Below, piece after piece: positions 46,307 to 54,677 of a stretch of 64,000 nt of DNA. The position numbers and the translations under genes were made by a program. This DNA comes from Roseomonas nitratireducens (lineage in GTDB: Bacteria > Pseudomonadota > Alphaproteobacteria > Acetobacterales > Acetobacteraceae): NCBI RefSeq assembly GCF_017813355.1, contig NZ_JAGIYZ010000023.1, forward strand, positions 1-64,000, given 5' to 3'. Below the pieces are notes generated by a model. The model searched no databases. It saw only the letters and a program-made list of their open reading frames with translations, and was not told the origin of the DNA. Numbering within the stretch: position 1 is the first letter of the stretch; every line of letters starts with the position of its first letter.

Positions 46307-47692
46307 TCAGGCGATCTCGCCTTCGGCGCGCAGATCGCCCAGCGCGCGGCGGAAGGCGGCGACGGTCGTCTCCATCTCCGCCGGCCCATGCGCGGCGGAA
46401 ACCGGCCCGCCCGGCCAGGGCGAGAAATCGACGCCATGCGTGCGCATCGCCAGCAGCAGCTTCGTTACCGTCTGCAGGCCGCGCGGCACCTTGAGGTCGG
46501 CATAGCCCATCGCCAGCGGATCGAAGCTGCTGGGCGTGATCGGCAGGTTCTTCCAGTTGGTGAAGATGTGGATGCCGGTGTGCCGGCCATAGACCGCCCA
46601 GGGGACGGACATCTCGACCAGCACCTGGTTCATCGCGCCGCGCAGCCCGGCGGCATAGGCGTGCGTCCGGGCAATCGCATCGGTGTCGCGCAGGATCTCC
46701 AGCGTCGCGATGCCGGCCGCGGCGGACAGCGGGTTGGCGTTGTAGGTGCCCTGGTGGGGGATCTTCTCCACGCCGCGCGCCGCGGCACGCTCCGGGTCGA
46801 GCAGCTCGAGCAGGTCCCGCCGCCCGACCACCGCGCCGCCCGGCAGCCCGCCCGCCAGGATCTTTGCCAGCGTCGTCAGGTCCGGCCGGATGCCGAGCAC
46901 TTCCTGCGCGCCGCCTTTCGCCACGCGGAAGCCGGTGACCACCTCGTCGAACACCAGCACGATGCCGTGCTGCGCGGTGGCGGCGCGCAGCGCATGGACG
47001 AAGCTGTCGCGCAGCGGCACCTGGCCATAGGTGGATCCCGTGGGTTCAAGGATCGCGGCGGCGATGTTGCTGCCCTCCGCCGCCATCATCGCGGCGAGGC
47101 CGGCCTCGTCGTTCGGGTCGATCAGCAGGACGTTGTCGGACAGGCCCTCGAGGATGCCGGGCGTCGGCGTCCCGTCGAAGTGGTTGGTCACGCCGAAGGC
47201 CATGTGGTCGTGCCAGCCGTGGAAATGGCCGCGCAGGCGCAGCAGCTTCGTCCGCCCCGTCGCGGCGCGGGCGACGCGCAGCGCCATCAGCGTGGCCTCG
47301 GTGCCGGAATTGGTGAAGCGGATCATCTCAGCGCTCGGCACCATGGACTTGATCAGCTCGGCCCAGCGATTCTCGAGCGCGTGGTTCGCGCCGTAATGCG
47401 TGCCCTTGGCCAGTTGCTCCGCGACGCGCGCCGTCACCTCGGGATGCGCGTGCCCCAGGATCAGCGCGCCATGGCCGCCGGCGTAGTCGACATATTCGTT
47501 GCCATCGACGTCCCATTTGCGGGCGCCGGCCGCGCGCGCCACGGCGATCGGGTGCGGGCGGACATAGCGCGTGTCGTGCGTCACGCCGCCGGGGAAATGC
47601 TCCCTGGCCTCGGCATAGGCCGCGGCGCTGCCGGGCGTATGCGTGACGAAGGCGGAGACGATCGGGGAATTGGTCGGCGGGATCGCGTTCAT
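46307..47692 (-). CDS. Class III aminotransferase, GSA-aminomutase-like
   Basis: PLP enzyme of 461 residues, near glutamate-1-semialdehyde 2,1-aminomutase in type. Seen: AREHFPGGVTHDTRYVRPHP, KWDVDGNEYVDYAGGHGALI, the phosphate loop IRFTNSGTEATLMALRVARA, FDEVVTGFRVAKGGAQEVLG and the Schiff-base Lys in TTLAKILAGGLPGGAVVG. Its length and the divergent N-terminus argue against a tetrapyrrole role; relatives are amino-acid mutases or transaminases with unknown substrates. The start at 47692 is preceded by weak GAGGCCGCC. It diverges from nrdJ over 117 bases. Confidence 0.85.
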   Translation of the reverse strand: MNAIPPTNSPIVSAFVTHTPGSAAAYAEAREHFPGGVTHDTRYVRPHPIAVARAAGARKWDVDGNEYVDYAGGHGALILGHAHPEVTARVAEQLAKGTHYGANHALENRWAELIKSMVPSAEMIRFTNSGTEATLMALRVARAATGRTKLLRLRGHFHGWHDHMAFGVTNHFDGTPTPGILEGLSDNVLLIDPNDEAGLAAMMAAEGSNIAAAILEPTGSTYGQVPLRDSFVHALRAATAQHGIVLVFDEVVTGFRVAKGGAQEVLGIRPDLTTLAKILAGGLPGGAVVGRRDLLELLDPERAAARGVEKIPHQGTYNANPLSAAAGIATLEILRDTDAIARTHAYAAGLRGAMNQVLVEMSVPWAVYGRHTGIHIFTNWKNLPITPSSFDPLAMGYADLKVPRGLQTVTKLLLAMRTHGVDFSPWPGGPVSAAHGPAEMETTVAAFRRALGDLRAEGEIA

Positions 47693-47797
47693 GGCGGCCT
47701 CGGCAGGGTTCGCGGCGGATAGCCTGCGCGGGCGGCGGCCCGCTGTCCATCGCCCGGCCGACGCAGCATCTTGTGGGAAAGGCGGGGGCAGGCACGC

Positions 47798-47803
47798 TAT
47801 ATT
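47798..47803 (+). promoter_or_regulatory. Candidate -10 box of a leaderless nrdJ transcript
   Basis: TATATT stands six bases before the nrdJ ATG at 47810, with no Shine-Dalgarno-like sequence between. If this is the -10 element, the transcript begins at or next to the A of the start codon. The -35 region is not convincing (TTGTGG at 47771 is 21 bases away). Confidence 0.35.
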
Positions 47804-47809
47804 CGGCGC

Positions 47810-50170
47810 ATGGATGGTCCCGCCGTGCCCCCGCCGCCCGGTGCCACCTTCGGGGAGGCGCCGGTCCCCGCGCGCGCCTTCGACCCCGGCATGGGCCTGG
47901 CCGTCGCCCGCCGCACCGTGCTGCGCGCGGCGGATGGCGAGGATTTCGGCCGCGTCGCGGACCGCGTCGCGGCGGGCAACATGGCGCTGGCCGGCGCGCA
48001 GTCCGATGCGCTGGAACAGGCCCGGCTGCGCAACGCCATCGCGACCGGCGCGCTGATCACCTCCGGCCGGCATCTCCAGCATGGCGACGGCGACCAGCCT
48101 TCGCGCAACATGGAGGTCTTCACCAATTGCGCGACGGCCGGCGCCTCCTTCACCAAGTTCTACCTGCTGCTGAACGGCGCGGGCGTGGGGCGCGCCTATG
48201 ACGATGCGCTCTGCCTGGTGGACTGGGCCGATGCGCCGGACCTTCTGCTGCACCTCTCGCCGAGCCATCCGGACCATCCGCGCGACCGCGCGACGCTGCA
48301 CCGCTTCGGCGTCGAATTCGGCCTGCTGCGCTGGGGCATGGGGCCGGACGCCTTCGGCGACGTCGAGGAAGCGGATGTGCGCGCCTTCCTCGCGCGCGAA
48401 CTGGTGCACGACCTCGATCGCCTGCCGCCGGGCACGATCCGCCATCGCGTGGCCGATACGCGCGAAGGCTGGGCCAAGGCGGTGGAAGTGCTGGAAGCCA
48501 TGGCCTTCCGCGGCGCGCGCGGCGAAAGGCTGCTGCTCGACCTGTCGGAGATCCGCCCGCTCGGCGCGCCCATCCACGGCATGCAGGGGCGCCCGGCCTC
48601 CGGCCCGCTCTCCCTGCTGCGCGCCTTCATCATGCTGCGGCGGGAGGTGATCGAGGCCGCGCGCGACCGCGACAGGGCAGGGGAGGCGATGCGCCCCTGG
48701 GAACAGGCGCTGCGCGCGGACCATATCCTGTCCACCGAGGTGCAGGTCGGCGGCGCCCGCCGCGCCGCGCGCATGGCGACGAAATCCTGGCGCGATCCCG
48801 GCGCGCTGCGCTTCGTGCGGCTGAAGGCGGAAGGCGGGCTGTGGACCGCGAACCATTCGCTGATGGTCGATGCCGAGTTCTGGGACCGGCTTGGCCGTGC
48901 CGATGACGAACCCCTGACGCGCCACGCCCGGGCGTTGTTCGAAGCCGCGACGGCCTGCGCCTACATCAACGGCGAACCGGGCTTCATCAACGGCGACCGG
49001 CTGGAGGATGCGCGCACCGGCTTCGCGCGCGAAAAGCCCGCGACGGCGGAGGCGGGGTCGGCACGCTACCGCATCGCCGAAGGCGCGCCGCTGCTCGCCG
49101 AGGTCGCGCGCCGCGCGGCATCCGCCGACTTCCCGGTCACGACCAATCCCTGCGGCGAGGTCGTGCTGCACGTGACCGGCGGCTACTGCGTGATTGCGGA
49201 TTTCGCCCCGCTGCTCGCCTGCCCGGTGGCGCTCGAAGCGCTGGTGCCGGGCGCGGTGCCGGAAGATGTGGCGCGCGCCTGGGATGCGCGGGTCGAGGAT
49301 TCGGTGCGGCTCGGCGTGCGCTTCCTCATCCGCGTCAACCGGATGGACGGGCTATATGCTGCGGAAGTCGCGCGCACCAACCGCATCGGCATCGGGCCCA
49401 CGGGGTTGCACGAATGGGCCTGGGCGCGCTTCGGCCTCGGCTTCCGCGACCTGCTGGATGAAGCGCGCGCGAAGCCCTTCTGGAACGCGTTGGCGCGGCT
49501 GTCGCAGGCCGCGAAGGATGAGGCCAGCGCCTATGCCGCGACGCTCGGCATGGCGCCGCCCGTCACGGTCACGACGATCAAGCCGGCGGGCACCACCAGC
49601 AAGCTGTTCGGGCTGACGGAAGGCGCGCACCTGCCCGCGCGGCGGCAATACCTGCGCTGGGTGCAGTTCCGCGGCGGGGCGGATGGCGATCCGCTGATCG
49701 CCGACTATGCCGCGCGCGGCTATCCGGTGCGTGCGCTGGAAACCTTCCCCGGCGTGACGGTGGTGGGCTTCCCGACGCTGCCGCTGATCCAGCGCCTGGG
49801 CATCGGCGAACGGCTGGTGACGGCGCCGGAGGCGACGCCGGAGGAGCAGTATCGCTGGCTCGAACTGCTCGAACGCCACTGGATCGGGCGGGACCGCGGC
49901 AACCAGGTCTCCTACACGCTGAAGATCGCGACGGACCGCGTGGGCCTCGATGATTTCCGCGCCATCCTGCGCCGCCACCAGCCGCTTCTGCGCTGCTGCG
50001 CCGTGCTGCCGTCGCGGCCCGACCGCGACCTCGGCTACGAATACCTGCCGGAGGAGGAGGTCGCGCCGGAGGACTTCGCGCGCATCCTCGGCGCGATCCG
50101 CGATGCGGGCGTGGCGGAGGCGGTCGACCTCGCGCGGCTGCAATGCGAGGCGGGGGTCTGCCCGGTCTAG
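47810..50170 (+). CDS. nrdJ: Adenosylcobalamin-dependent ribonucleotide reductase (class II)
   Basis: B12-dependent class II reductase, oxygen-indifferent, making deoxynucleotides. The 786-residue product is close in size to the monomeric Lactobacillus RTPR type. Seen: NCATAGASFTKFYLLLNGAG with the first redox Cys, the thiyl-site TTNPCGEVVLHVTGG with its partner Cys 12 residues later, IKPAGTTSKLFGLTEGAHLP (phosphate region) and the C-terminal shuttle cysteines CEAGVCPV. No ATP cone is obvious. The ATG at 47810 is preferred; the TTG at 47771 lies upstream of the -10-like box. A hairpin follows at 50230. Confidence 0.9.
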   Translation: MDGPAVPPPPGATFGEAPVPARAFDPGMGLAVARRTVLRAADGEDFGRVADRVAAGNMALAGAQSDALEQARLRNAIATGALITSGRHLQHGDGDQPSRNMEVFTNCATAGASFTKFYLLLNGAGVGRAYDDALCLVDWADAPDLLLHLSPSHPDHPRDRATLHRFGVEFGLLRWGMGPDAFGDVEEADVRAFLARELVHDLDRLPPGTIRHRVADTREGWAKAVEVLEAMAFRGARGERLLLDLSEIRPLGAPIHGMQGRPASGPLSLLRAFIMLRREVIEAARDRDRAGEAMRPWEQALRADHILSTEVQVGGARRAARMATKSWRDPGALRFVRLKAEGGLWTANHSLMVDAEFWDRLGRADDEPLTRHARALFEAATACAYINGEPGFINGDRLEDARTGFAREKPATAEAGSARYRIAEGAPLLAEVARRAASADFPVTTNPCGEVVLHVTGGYCVIADFAPLLACPVALEALVPGAVPEDVARAWDARVEDSVRLGVRFLIRVNRMDGLYAAEVARTNRIGIGPTGLHEWAWARFGLGFRDLLDEARAKPFWNALARLSQAAKDEASAYAATLGMAPPVTVTTIKPAGTTSKLFGLTEGAHLPARRQYLRWVQFRGGADGDPLIADYAARGYPVRALETFPGVTVVGFPTLPLIQRLGIGERLVTAPEATPEEQYRWLELLERHWIGRDRGNQVSYTLKIATDRVGLDDFRAILRRHQPLLRCCAVLPSRPDRDLGYEYLPEEEVAPEDFARILGAIRDAGVAEAVDLARLQCEAGVCPV

Positions 50171-50229
50171 CAACCGTCGCGTGTGATGGCGCGCACGGTT
50201 TCGCCTCACGCTTTCCTGTCTGCTCCCTC

Positions 50230-50251
50230 CGCGGGCCAATTCCGGCCCGCG
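50230..50251 (+). terminator. Hairpin after nrdJ
   Basis: CGCGGGCC (50230-50237) pairs with GGCCCGCG (50244-50251) around AATTCC. It lies 60 bases past the nrdJ stop and 19 bases before the next gene. It has no T-run, so it could be a weak terminator or a leader hairpin of the next gene. Confidence 0.4.
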
Positions 50252-50270
50252 CGTGAAGGGAACATCCATC

Positions 50271-50588
50271 ATGGCCAAGGAGCCCGAGGCGCGGATCCGT
50301 CCTGAGGATCTGCTGCGCCCCGCCGAATTGCGGCCCGCCGCCCTCAAGGGGCTGATCGCCGCGATCGAGAAGTCCAAGGGCAAGTTCATCGACTGGGAAC
50401 GGCTCGGCAAGCCGGCCTTCGACCACCTCAAGGTCCGCGTCGAGGTCGCGCCCGACCGCATCGCCGATGTCGTCAAGGCGGCGATGGAAGCGGACGACCT
50501 GCGCGTGCGCTTCGGCATCCTGATCAACGGCCTTCCGCCACTCGACCGCATTCCGCAGATCGATCTCGACATCACGCCGAACCGCTGA
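50271..50588 (+). CDS. 105-residue protein of unknown function, partner of a radical SAM gene
   Basis: I do not recognise this protein. It is soluble, has no cysteine, and appears to have two helices (PEDLLRPAELRPAALKGLIA, then KFIDWERLGKPAFDHLK) and a strand-helix-strand unit (LKVRVEVAPDRIADVVKAAM, then LRVRFGILING). It ends LPPLDRIPQIDLDITPNR. The order is not that of a PqqD-type RRE domain. AAGGGA precedes the ATG. The radical SAM gene starts four bases after its stop, so the two are translated together; it may be a substrate, a carrier or a binding partner of the enzyme. Confidence 0.75.
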   Translation: MAKEPEARIRPEDLLRPAELRPAALKGLIAAIEKSKGKFIDWERLGKPAFDHLKVRVEVAPDRIADVVKAAMEADDLRVRFGILINGLPPLDRIPQIDLDITPNR

Positions 50589-50592
50589 GGGG

Positions 50593-51597
50593 ATGGGTGC
50601 CATGGCCTGCCAGACGCGTCGCCTGCGTGTCGTGCAACTCCACCCCACGCGGCGCTGCAACCTGGCGTGCCGGCACTGCTACTCCCTCTCGGGGCCCGAG
50701 GCGCGGGACACGCTGCCGCTCGACACCGTCCTGCGCCTCGTCGCCGACATGAAGGCGGCGGGGTATGACGGGCTCAGCCTGTCCGGCGGGGAACCGCTGA
50801 TGTGGCCGGGCCTGCTGCCGACGCTCGCCGCCGCGCGCCGGGAAGGTCTCGTCACCGCGCTCGCCACCAACGGCATGCCGCTGACCGCGCGCCGCGCGGC
50901 GGACCTCGCGCCGCTGGTCGACCTCGTCGCCGTCAGCCTGGATGGCGCGCCGGCGACGCATGACCGCATCCGCGGCCGGGACGGCGCCTTCGCCACGATG
51001 CGCGCGCGGCTGCCGCTGCTGCGCGCGGCCGGCATCCGCTTCGGCATCATCTTCACCGTCACGCGCCACAACCTCGACGACCTGGCCTTCGCGGCGAATT
51101 TCGCGATGGAGGAGGGCGCCGCGCTGCTGCAGATCCATCCGCTGGAAGCCGTCGGCCGCGCGGCGGAGGAGATGGCGGAGGAGGAACCGGACGGGCTCGT
51201 CGCCAGCGCCGCCTATCTCGCCGCGCTGCGCCTGGCCGACCTGGTCGGTGACAGGCTGGCCGTGCAATGCGACCTCGCCCATCGCGGCCTGCTGCGGGAC
51301 GCGCCGTGGCTGGTGCTGGGGGAGGAGCCGGCGCCGGACGCGCCGCTCGCCGCCTTCGCGCCCGACCTGATCGTCGAGGCCGATGGCACGGTGGTGCCCG
51401 TGCAGCACGGCTTCCCGCGCGCCCATGCGCTGGGCAACCTCGCTACGGCACCGCTGCCCGAACTCGGCGCGCGATGGCGCGCGGCGGGCGGGCCGGCGCG
51501 GCTGCGCGCGCATGTCCGACGCGCGCTCGATGCCGCGACGGCGGACCCGGACGCCATGCCTGCCTTCGACTGGTATCGCGCGCTGACCGAGGCCTGA
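50593..51597 (+). CDS. Radical SAM protein
   Basis: Radical SAM enzyme of 334 residues. The 4Fe-4S motif is CNLACRHCY (Cys22, Cys26, Cys29) with LSLSGGEPLMWPGLLPTLAA for SAM binding. The barrel continues with VDLVAVSLDGAPATHDRIRG and FTVTRHNLDDLAFAANFAME. The C-terminal region (PDLIVEADGTVVPVQHGFPR, then ALGNLATAPLPELGARWR) matches the SPASM/twitch layout in outline but lacks its cysteine cluster, so auxiliary clusters are doubtful. Relatives modify peptides or cofactors. GAGGGG precedes the ATG; a second ATG at 50602 is possible. The only close partner is the 105-residue gene before it. Confidence 0.85.
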   Translation: MGAMACQTRRLRVVQLHPTRRCNLACRHCYSLSGPEARDTLPLDTVLRLVADMKAAGYDGLSLSGGEPLMWPGLLPTLAAARREGLVTALATNGMPLTARRAADLAPLVDLVAVSLDGAPATHDRIRGRDGAFATMRARLPLLRAAGIRFGIIFTVTRHNLDDLAFAANFAMEEGAALLQIHPLEAVGRAAEEMAEEEPDGLVASAAYLAALRLADLVGDRLAVQCDLAHRGLLRDAPWLVLGEEPAPDAPLAAFAPDLIVEADGTVVPVQHGFPRAHALGNLATAPLPELGARWRAAGGPARLRAHVRRALDAATADPDAMPAFDWYRALTEA

Positions 51598-51603
51598 AGC
51601 CCC

Positions 51604-52392
51604 TCAGCCGGGGCGGAAGGGCTGCACCAGCAGCCGGTCCAGCCGCTGCTGTTCATCCGCGCGATAGCCCTCGATGCCGATCACCATGCCGAGCTGCCCC
51701 TTCTCGGGCTCCGCGATGTAGGTGCCGAAGATCCGGTCCCAGCTGGACAGGCAGAAGCCGAAATCGCTGTTCGTCTCGCGCTCGATCTCGGAATGATGGA
51801 CGCGGTGCATGTCGGGCGTCACCAGCAGCCAGCGCAGCGGCCGGTCGACCCACGCCGGCAGCGCGAGATTGGCGTGGTTGAACAGCGCCGTCGCGTTCAG
51901 CAGCACCTCGAACACCAGCACCGCTTCCGCCGGCGCGCCGAGCAGCGTGACCGCGACCGCCTTGATGGCGAGCGAGAGCAGGATCTCGACGGGGTGGAAG
52001 CGCAGGCCGGAGGATGCGTCCAACTCCGGATCGGCATGGTGCACGCGATGCAGCCGCCACAGCGCCGGTACCGCGTGGAAGACCCGGTGCTGGAAGTAGA
52101 TGAGCAGGTCGAGCAGCAGCACCGCGACCGGGGCGGCGACCCAGAACGGCGCATCGATCCAGCGGAACAGCCCGAGCCCCTGCGATTCGGCCCAGAGCGC
52201 GACACCCACCGCGCCCGCCGGGGCAAGCAGGCGCAGCAGCAGGGAGGACAGCGCCACGAGCCCGAGGTTGGACGGCCAGCGCCGCCAGGACAGCCTTTGC
52301 GGCCGGCGCGGGAAGGCGTGTTCCAGCGCCACCATCGCCAGCAGCACGGCGGCGAAGACGGAAAGACGGATGAGGGGTTCCTGCGCGAGCAT
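51604..52392 (-). CDS. Sterol desaturase/fatty-acid hydroxylase family protein
   Basis: Membrane di-iron oxygenase family, 262 residues with four or five helices. The three histidine boxes are present: HRVFH (102-106), HRVHH (115-119, followed by ADPELDASSGLRFHP) and HRVHH (196-200, followed by SEIERETNSDFG). This set fits fatty-acid hydroxylase superfamily enzymes acting on sterols, carotenoids or lipids; the exact substrate is unknown. The start at 52392 places the first helix right after MLAQEPLIRL. It converges on the radical SAM gene with a six-base gap and diverges from the hupE gene. Confidence 0.9.
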   Translation of the reverse strand: MLAQEPLIRLSVFAAVLLAMVALEHAFPRRPQRLSWRRWPSNLGLVALSSLLLRLLAPAGAVGVALWAESQGLGLFRWIDAPFWVAAPVAVLLLDLLIYFQHRVFHAVPALWRLHRVHHADPELDASSGLRFHPVEILLSLAIKAVAVTLLGAPAEAVLVFEVLLNATALFNHANLALPAWVDRPLRWLLVTPDMHRVHHSEIERETNSDFGFCLSSWDRIFGTYIAEPEKGQLGMVIGIEGYRADEQQRLDRLLVQPFRPG

Positions 52393-52471
52393 CGTCCCAA
52401 CATGTAGCGCGTGGCCGACGGGCTTGCAGGGGGCGCGCGGCGGGGCGAGCATGGCGGGGAAGGAGACCGCC

Positions 52472-53071
52472 ATGAAGCGCCTCGCCGCCCTGCTCGCCCT
52501 CGCGCCGCTGCCCGCCCTCGCGCACCACCCCCTCGGCGGGACGGTTCCGTCCAGCCTTTGGGAGGGCTTCGCCTCGGGGGTCGGTCACCCGATGATCGGG
52601 CCCGACCACCTTGCCTTCCTGCTGGCCGCCGGCGTGCTGGCCGCGGCGCTGCCTGCCTCGCGCGGCGTCCTGGCGATCCTCGCCTTCGTGGCGGGCGGCT
52701 TCCTCGGCAGCCTCGCACATGTCGCGGGGATCGGCTTCGGGCCGGTGGAGGCGCTGGTGGCCCTCAGCCTGGCCGCGGCGGGCGCAGCCCTGCTCGCGGG
52801 CGCCCCGGCGGCGCTGCTGCCGGCGGGCTTCGCGCTGGCCGGCCTCGCCCACGGGCACGCCTTCGCGGAAGCGATCATCGGCGCGGAACCGACGCCGCTT
52901 GTCGCCTATCTCGCGGCGCTGGCGCTGACCCAGGCCGCGATCGGCATCGCCGCGATGCTCGTCGCGCGGCGGCTCGCGGCGGCGGGCCATGGCGTGGCGA
53001 CGCGCCGCGTGGCCGGCTTCGCCGGCGTGGCGCTCGGCGTGCTGTTCCTCGGCGCGTCGCTCGTCGGCTAG
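52472..53071 (+). CDS. hupE: HupE/UreJ family metal transporter
   Basis: Polytopic membrane protein of 199 residues. The signal-like N-terminus (LAALLALAPLPALAHH) is followed by the metal motif HPLGGTVPSSLWEGFASGVG and HPMIGPDHLAFLLAAG, the HupE/UreJ signature. Six or so helices follow, with a second His motif GLAHGHAFAEAI. Members carry nickel or cobalt. A cobalt role would match the B12-dependent reductase 2 kb away, but no riboswitch or hydrogenase/urease gene is seen to confirm it. GGAAGGAGACCGCC before the ATG at 52472 sets the start. Confidence 0.87.
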   Translation: MKRLAALLALAPLPALAHHPLGGTVPSSLWEGFASGVGHPMIGPDHLAFLLAAGVLAAALPASRGVLAILAFVAGGFLGSLAHVAGIGFGPVEALVALSLAAAGAALLAGAPAALLPAGFALAGLAHGHAFAEAIIGAEPTPLVAYLAALALTQAAIGIAAMLVARRLAAAGHGVATRRVAGFAGVALGVLFLGASLVG

Positions 53072-53072
53072 G

Positions 53073-54677
53073 TCAGGCGCCGCCGCGGACCAGCGCGGCG
53101 GCCTTCTCCGCGATCATCATCGTCGTCGCGTTGGTGTTGGCGGAGACGATGCGCGGCATGACGGACGCATCGGCCACGCGCAGCCCCGCGATGCCGCGCA
53201 GCCGCAGGTCCGGCGCGAGTGGCGCATCGTCCCCGCCCATCCGGCAGGTGCCGCAGAGGTGGTAGACCGTCGAGCCCCGCGCGCGGGCATAGGCGAGCAG
53301 ATCGTCTTCGCTCTCCTTCTGCGGGCCGGGCGCCGTCTCCTCTGCCGACCAGGGCGCGAGGGCGCCCGTGCCGAGGAGGCGACGGGACAGCCGCAGCCCC
53401 GCGACCGCCGCGGCGCGGTCCTCCTCCGCCATCAGGTAGTTCGGCTGGATGGCGGGCGCCTGCCGCGGGTCGGCCGAGCGCGCGCGCACGAAGCCGCGGC
53501 TTTCCGGGCGGCACTGCCAGACGCCGATCGTCATCCCCGGCGTGTCCTGCAGGCGCCCCGTCACGCCTTCCTCGGCATAGGAAGCCGGGGTGAAGACGAA
53601 TTGCAGGTCGGGTTCCTCAAGCGTCTCGCGTGACCGCGCGAAGGCGCCTGCATGGGCCGGGCTGAAGGCGAGCATGCCCTTCCGCGCCACCAGCCAGCGC
53701 GCCATCTCCCACCACAGGCGCGGCGGGCGGGCCTGCTCGTTCAGCGTCACCGGGCGCGTCACGCGATGGACGACGCGCATGGCGTAGTGGTCCTGCAGGT
53801 TCTCCCCGACGCCGGGATTGTCCGCCACGACCGCCACGCCGAGCGCCTGGGAGAGGGCAGCGGGGCCGAGACCCGAGACCTGCAGCAGATGCGGCGTGCC
53901 GATGGCGCCCGCGGCGAGCAGGATGTCCCCGCCGGCGCGCGCGGTCAGGGTGCGGCCGTCGCGTTCGAAGGTGATGCCGGTGGCGCGCCCCTGGGCGGTC
54001 TCGATGCGTAGCACCGTCGCGCCCGTCACGACGCGCAGGTTCGCCCGCCCTCGTGCCGGCGCAAGGAAGGCGCTCGCCGCGCTGAAGCGCGCGCCGTTGC
54101 GGATCGTGCGCTGGTAGGTGAAGGCGCCTTCCTGGCGCGCGCCGTTGTAGTCGGGGTTGCGCGCGAGGCCGAGCTCCGCGGCACCGTCCAGGAAGGCCGC
54201 GACGATCGGGTGGGTCTGCGGGATGTCCGAGACATGCTGCGGCCCGCCCGCCGCGCGATAGGCGTCGTTGCGGTAATCCTCGATGGCGCGGAAATGCGGC
54301 AGCACGTCGGTGAAGGACCAGCCGCGGCAGCCCGCCTGCGCCCAGTCGTCGAAATCCCGCGCGCTGCCGCGCACCCAGAGATGCCCGTTGATGGCCGAGG
54401 AGCCGCCGAGCACCCGCCCGCGCGGCGTGTGGATGCTGCGCCCATCCACGCCCGGGCCGGGTTCGGTGGAAAAATTCCAGTTGAAGCGCGGGTCGCGGAA
54501 GGTCTTGAGGAAGCCGGCGGGGACATGGAGGTAGGGGTGCCGCGCCTCCCCGCCCGCTTCCAGCAGCAGGACGCGCCGCTTCGGATCGTCGGAAAGGCGG
54601 TTCGCCAGCACGCAGCCGGCGCTGCCCGCGCCGACAACGATGTGGTCCCAGTCGCCCTCGAAGGGCCCGGCCGTCAC
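53073..54677 (-). CDS. GMC-family FAD oxidoreductase
   Basis: Glucose-methanol-choline oxidoreductase of 534 residues, choline-dehydrogenase-like. FAD site: IVVGAGSAGCVLANRLSDDP and LLLEAGGEA; GMC signature 1 is GRVLGGSSAINGHLWVRGSA and signature 2 is GAIGTPHLLQVSGLG. The catalytic His is expected in STVYHLCGTCRMGGDD and the Asn/His pair in SVMPRIVSANTNATTMMIAE. The alcohol substrate is unknown. It starts with a GTG that overlaps the TauD stop by four bases (GTGA), so it is coupled to the dioxygenase. It converges on hupE with one base between the genes. Confidence 0.92.
   Translation of the reverse strand: MTAGPFEGDWDHIVVGAGSAGCVLANRLSDDPKRRVLLLEAGGEARHPYLHVPAGFLKTFRDPRFNWNFSTEPGPGVDGRSIHTPRGRVLGGSSAINGHLWVRGSARDFDDWAQAGCRGWSFTDVLPHFRAIEDYRNDAYRAAGGPQHVSDIPQTHPIVAAFLDGAAELGLARNPDYNGARQEGAFTYQRTIRNGARFSAASAFLAPARGRANLRVVTGATVLRIETAQGRATGITFERDGRTLTARAGGDILLAAGAIGTPHLLQVSGLGPAALSQALGVAVVADNPGVGENLQDHYAMRVVHRVTRPVTLNEQARPPRLWWEMARWLVARKGMLAFSPAHAGAFARSRETLEEPDLQFVFTPASYAEEGVTGRLQDTPGMTIGVWQCRPESRGFVRARSADPRQAPAIQPNYLMAEEDRAAAVAGLRLSRRLLGTGALAPWSAEETAPGPQKESEDDLLAYARARGSTVYHLCGTCRMGGDDAPLAPDLRLRGIAGLRVADASVMPRIVSANTNATTMMIAEKAAALVRGGA

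Noticed and set aside
46307-47692. hemL (tetrapyrrole synthesis) for the GSA-aminomutase-like enzyme
   Set aside because: The product is longer than HemL, has a divergent N-terminus and sits with an RMD1-like gene rather than haem genes.
47771-47809. Upstream TTG start for nrdJ
   Set aside because: It has no ribosome site and would place the -10-like TATATT inside the gene; the ATG at 47810 is better.
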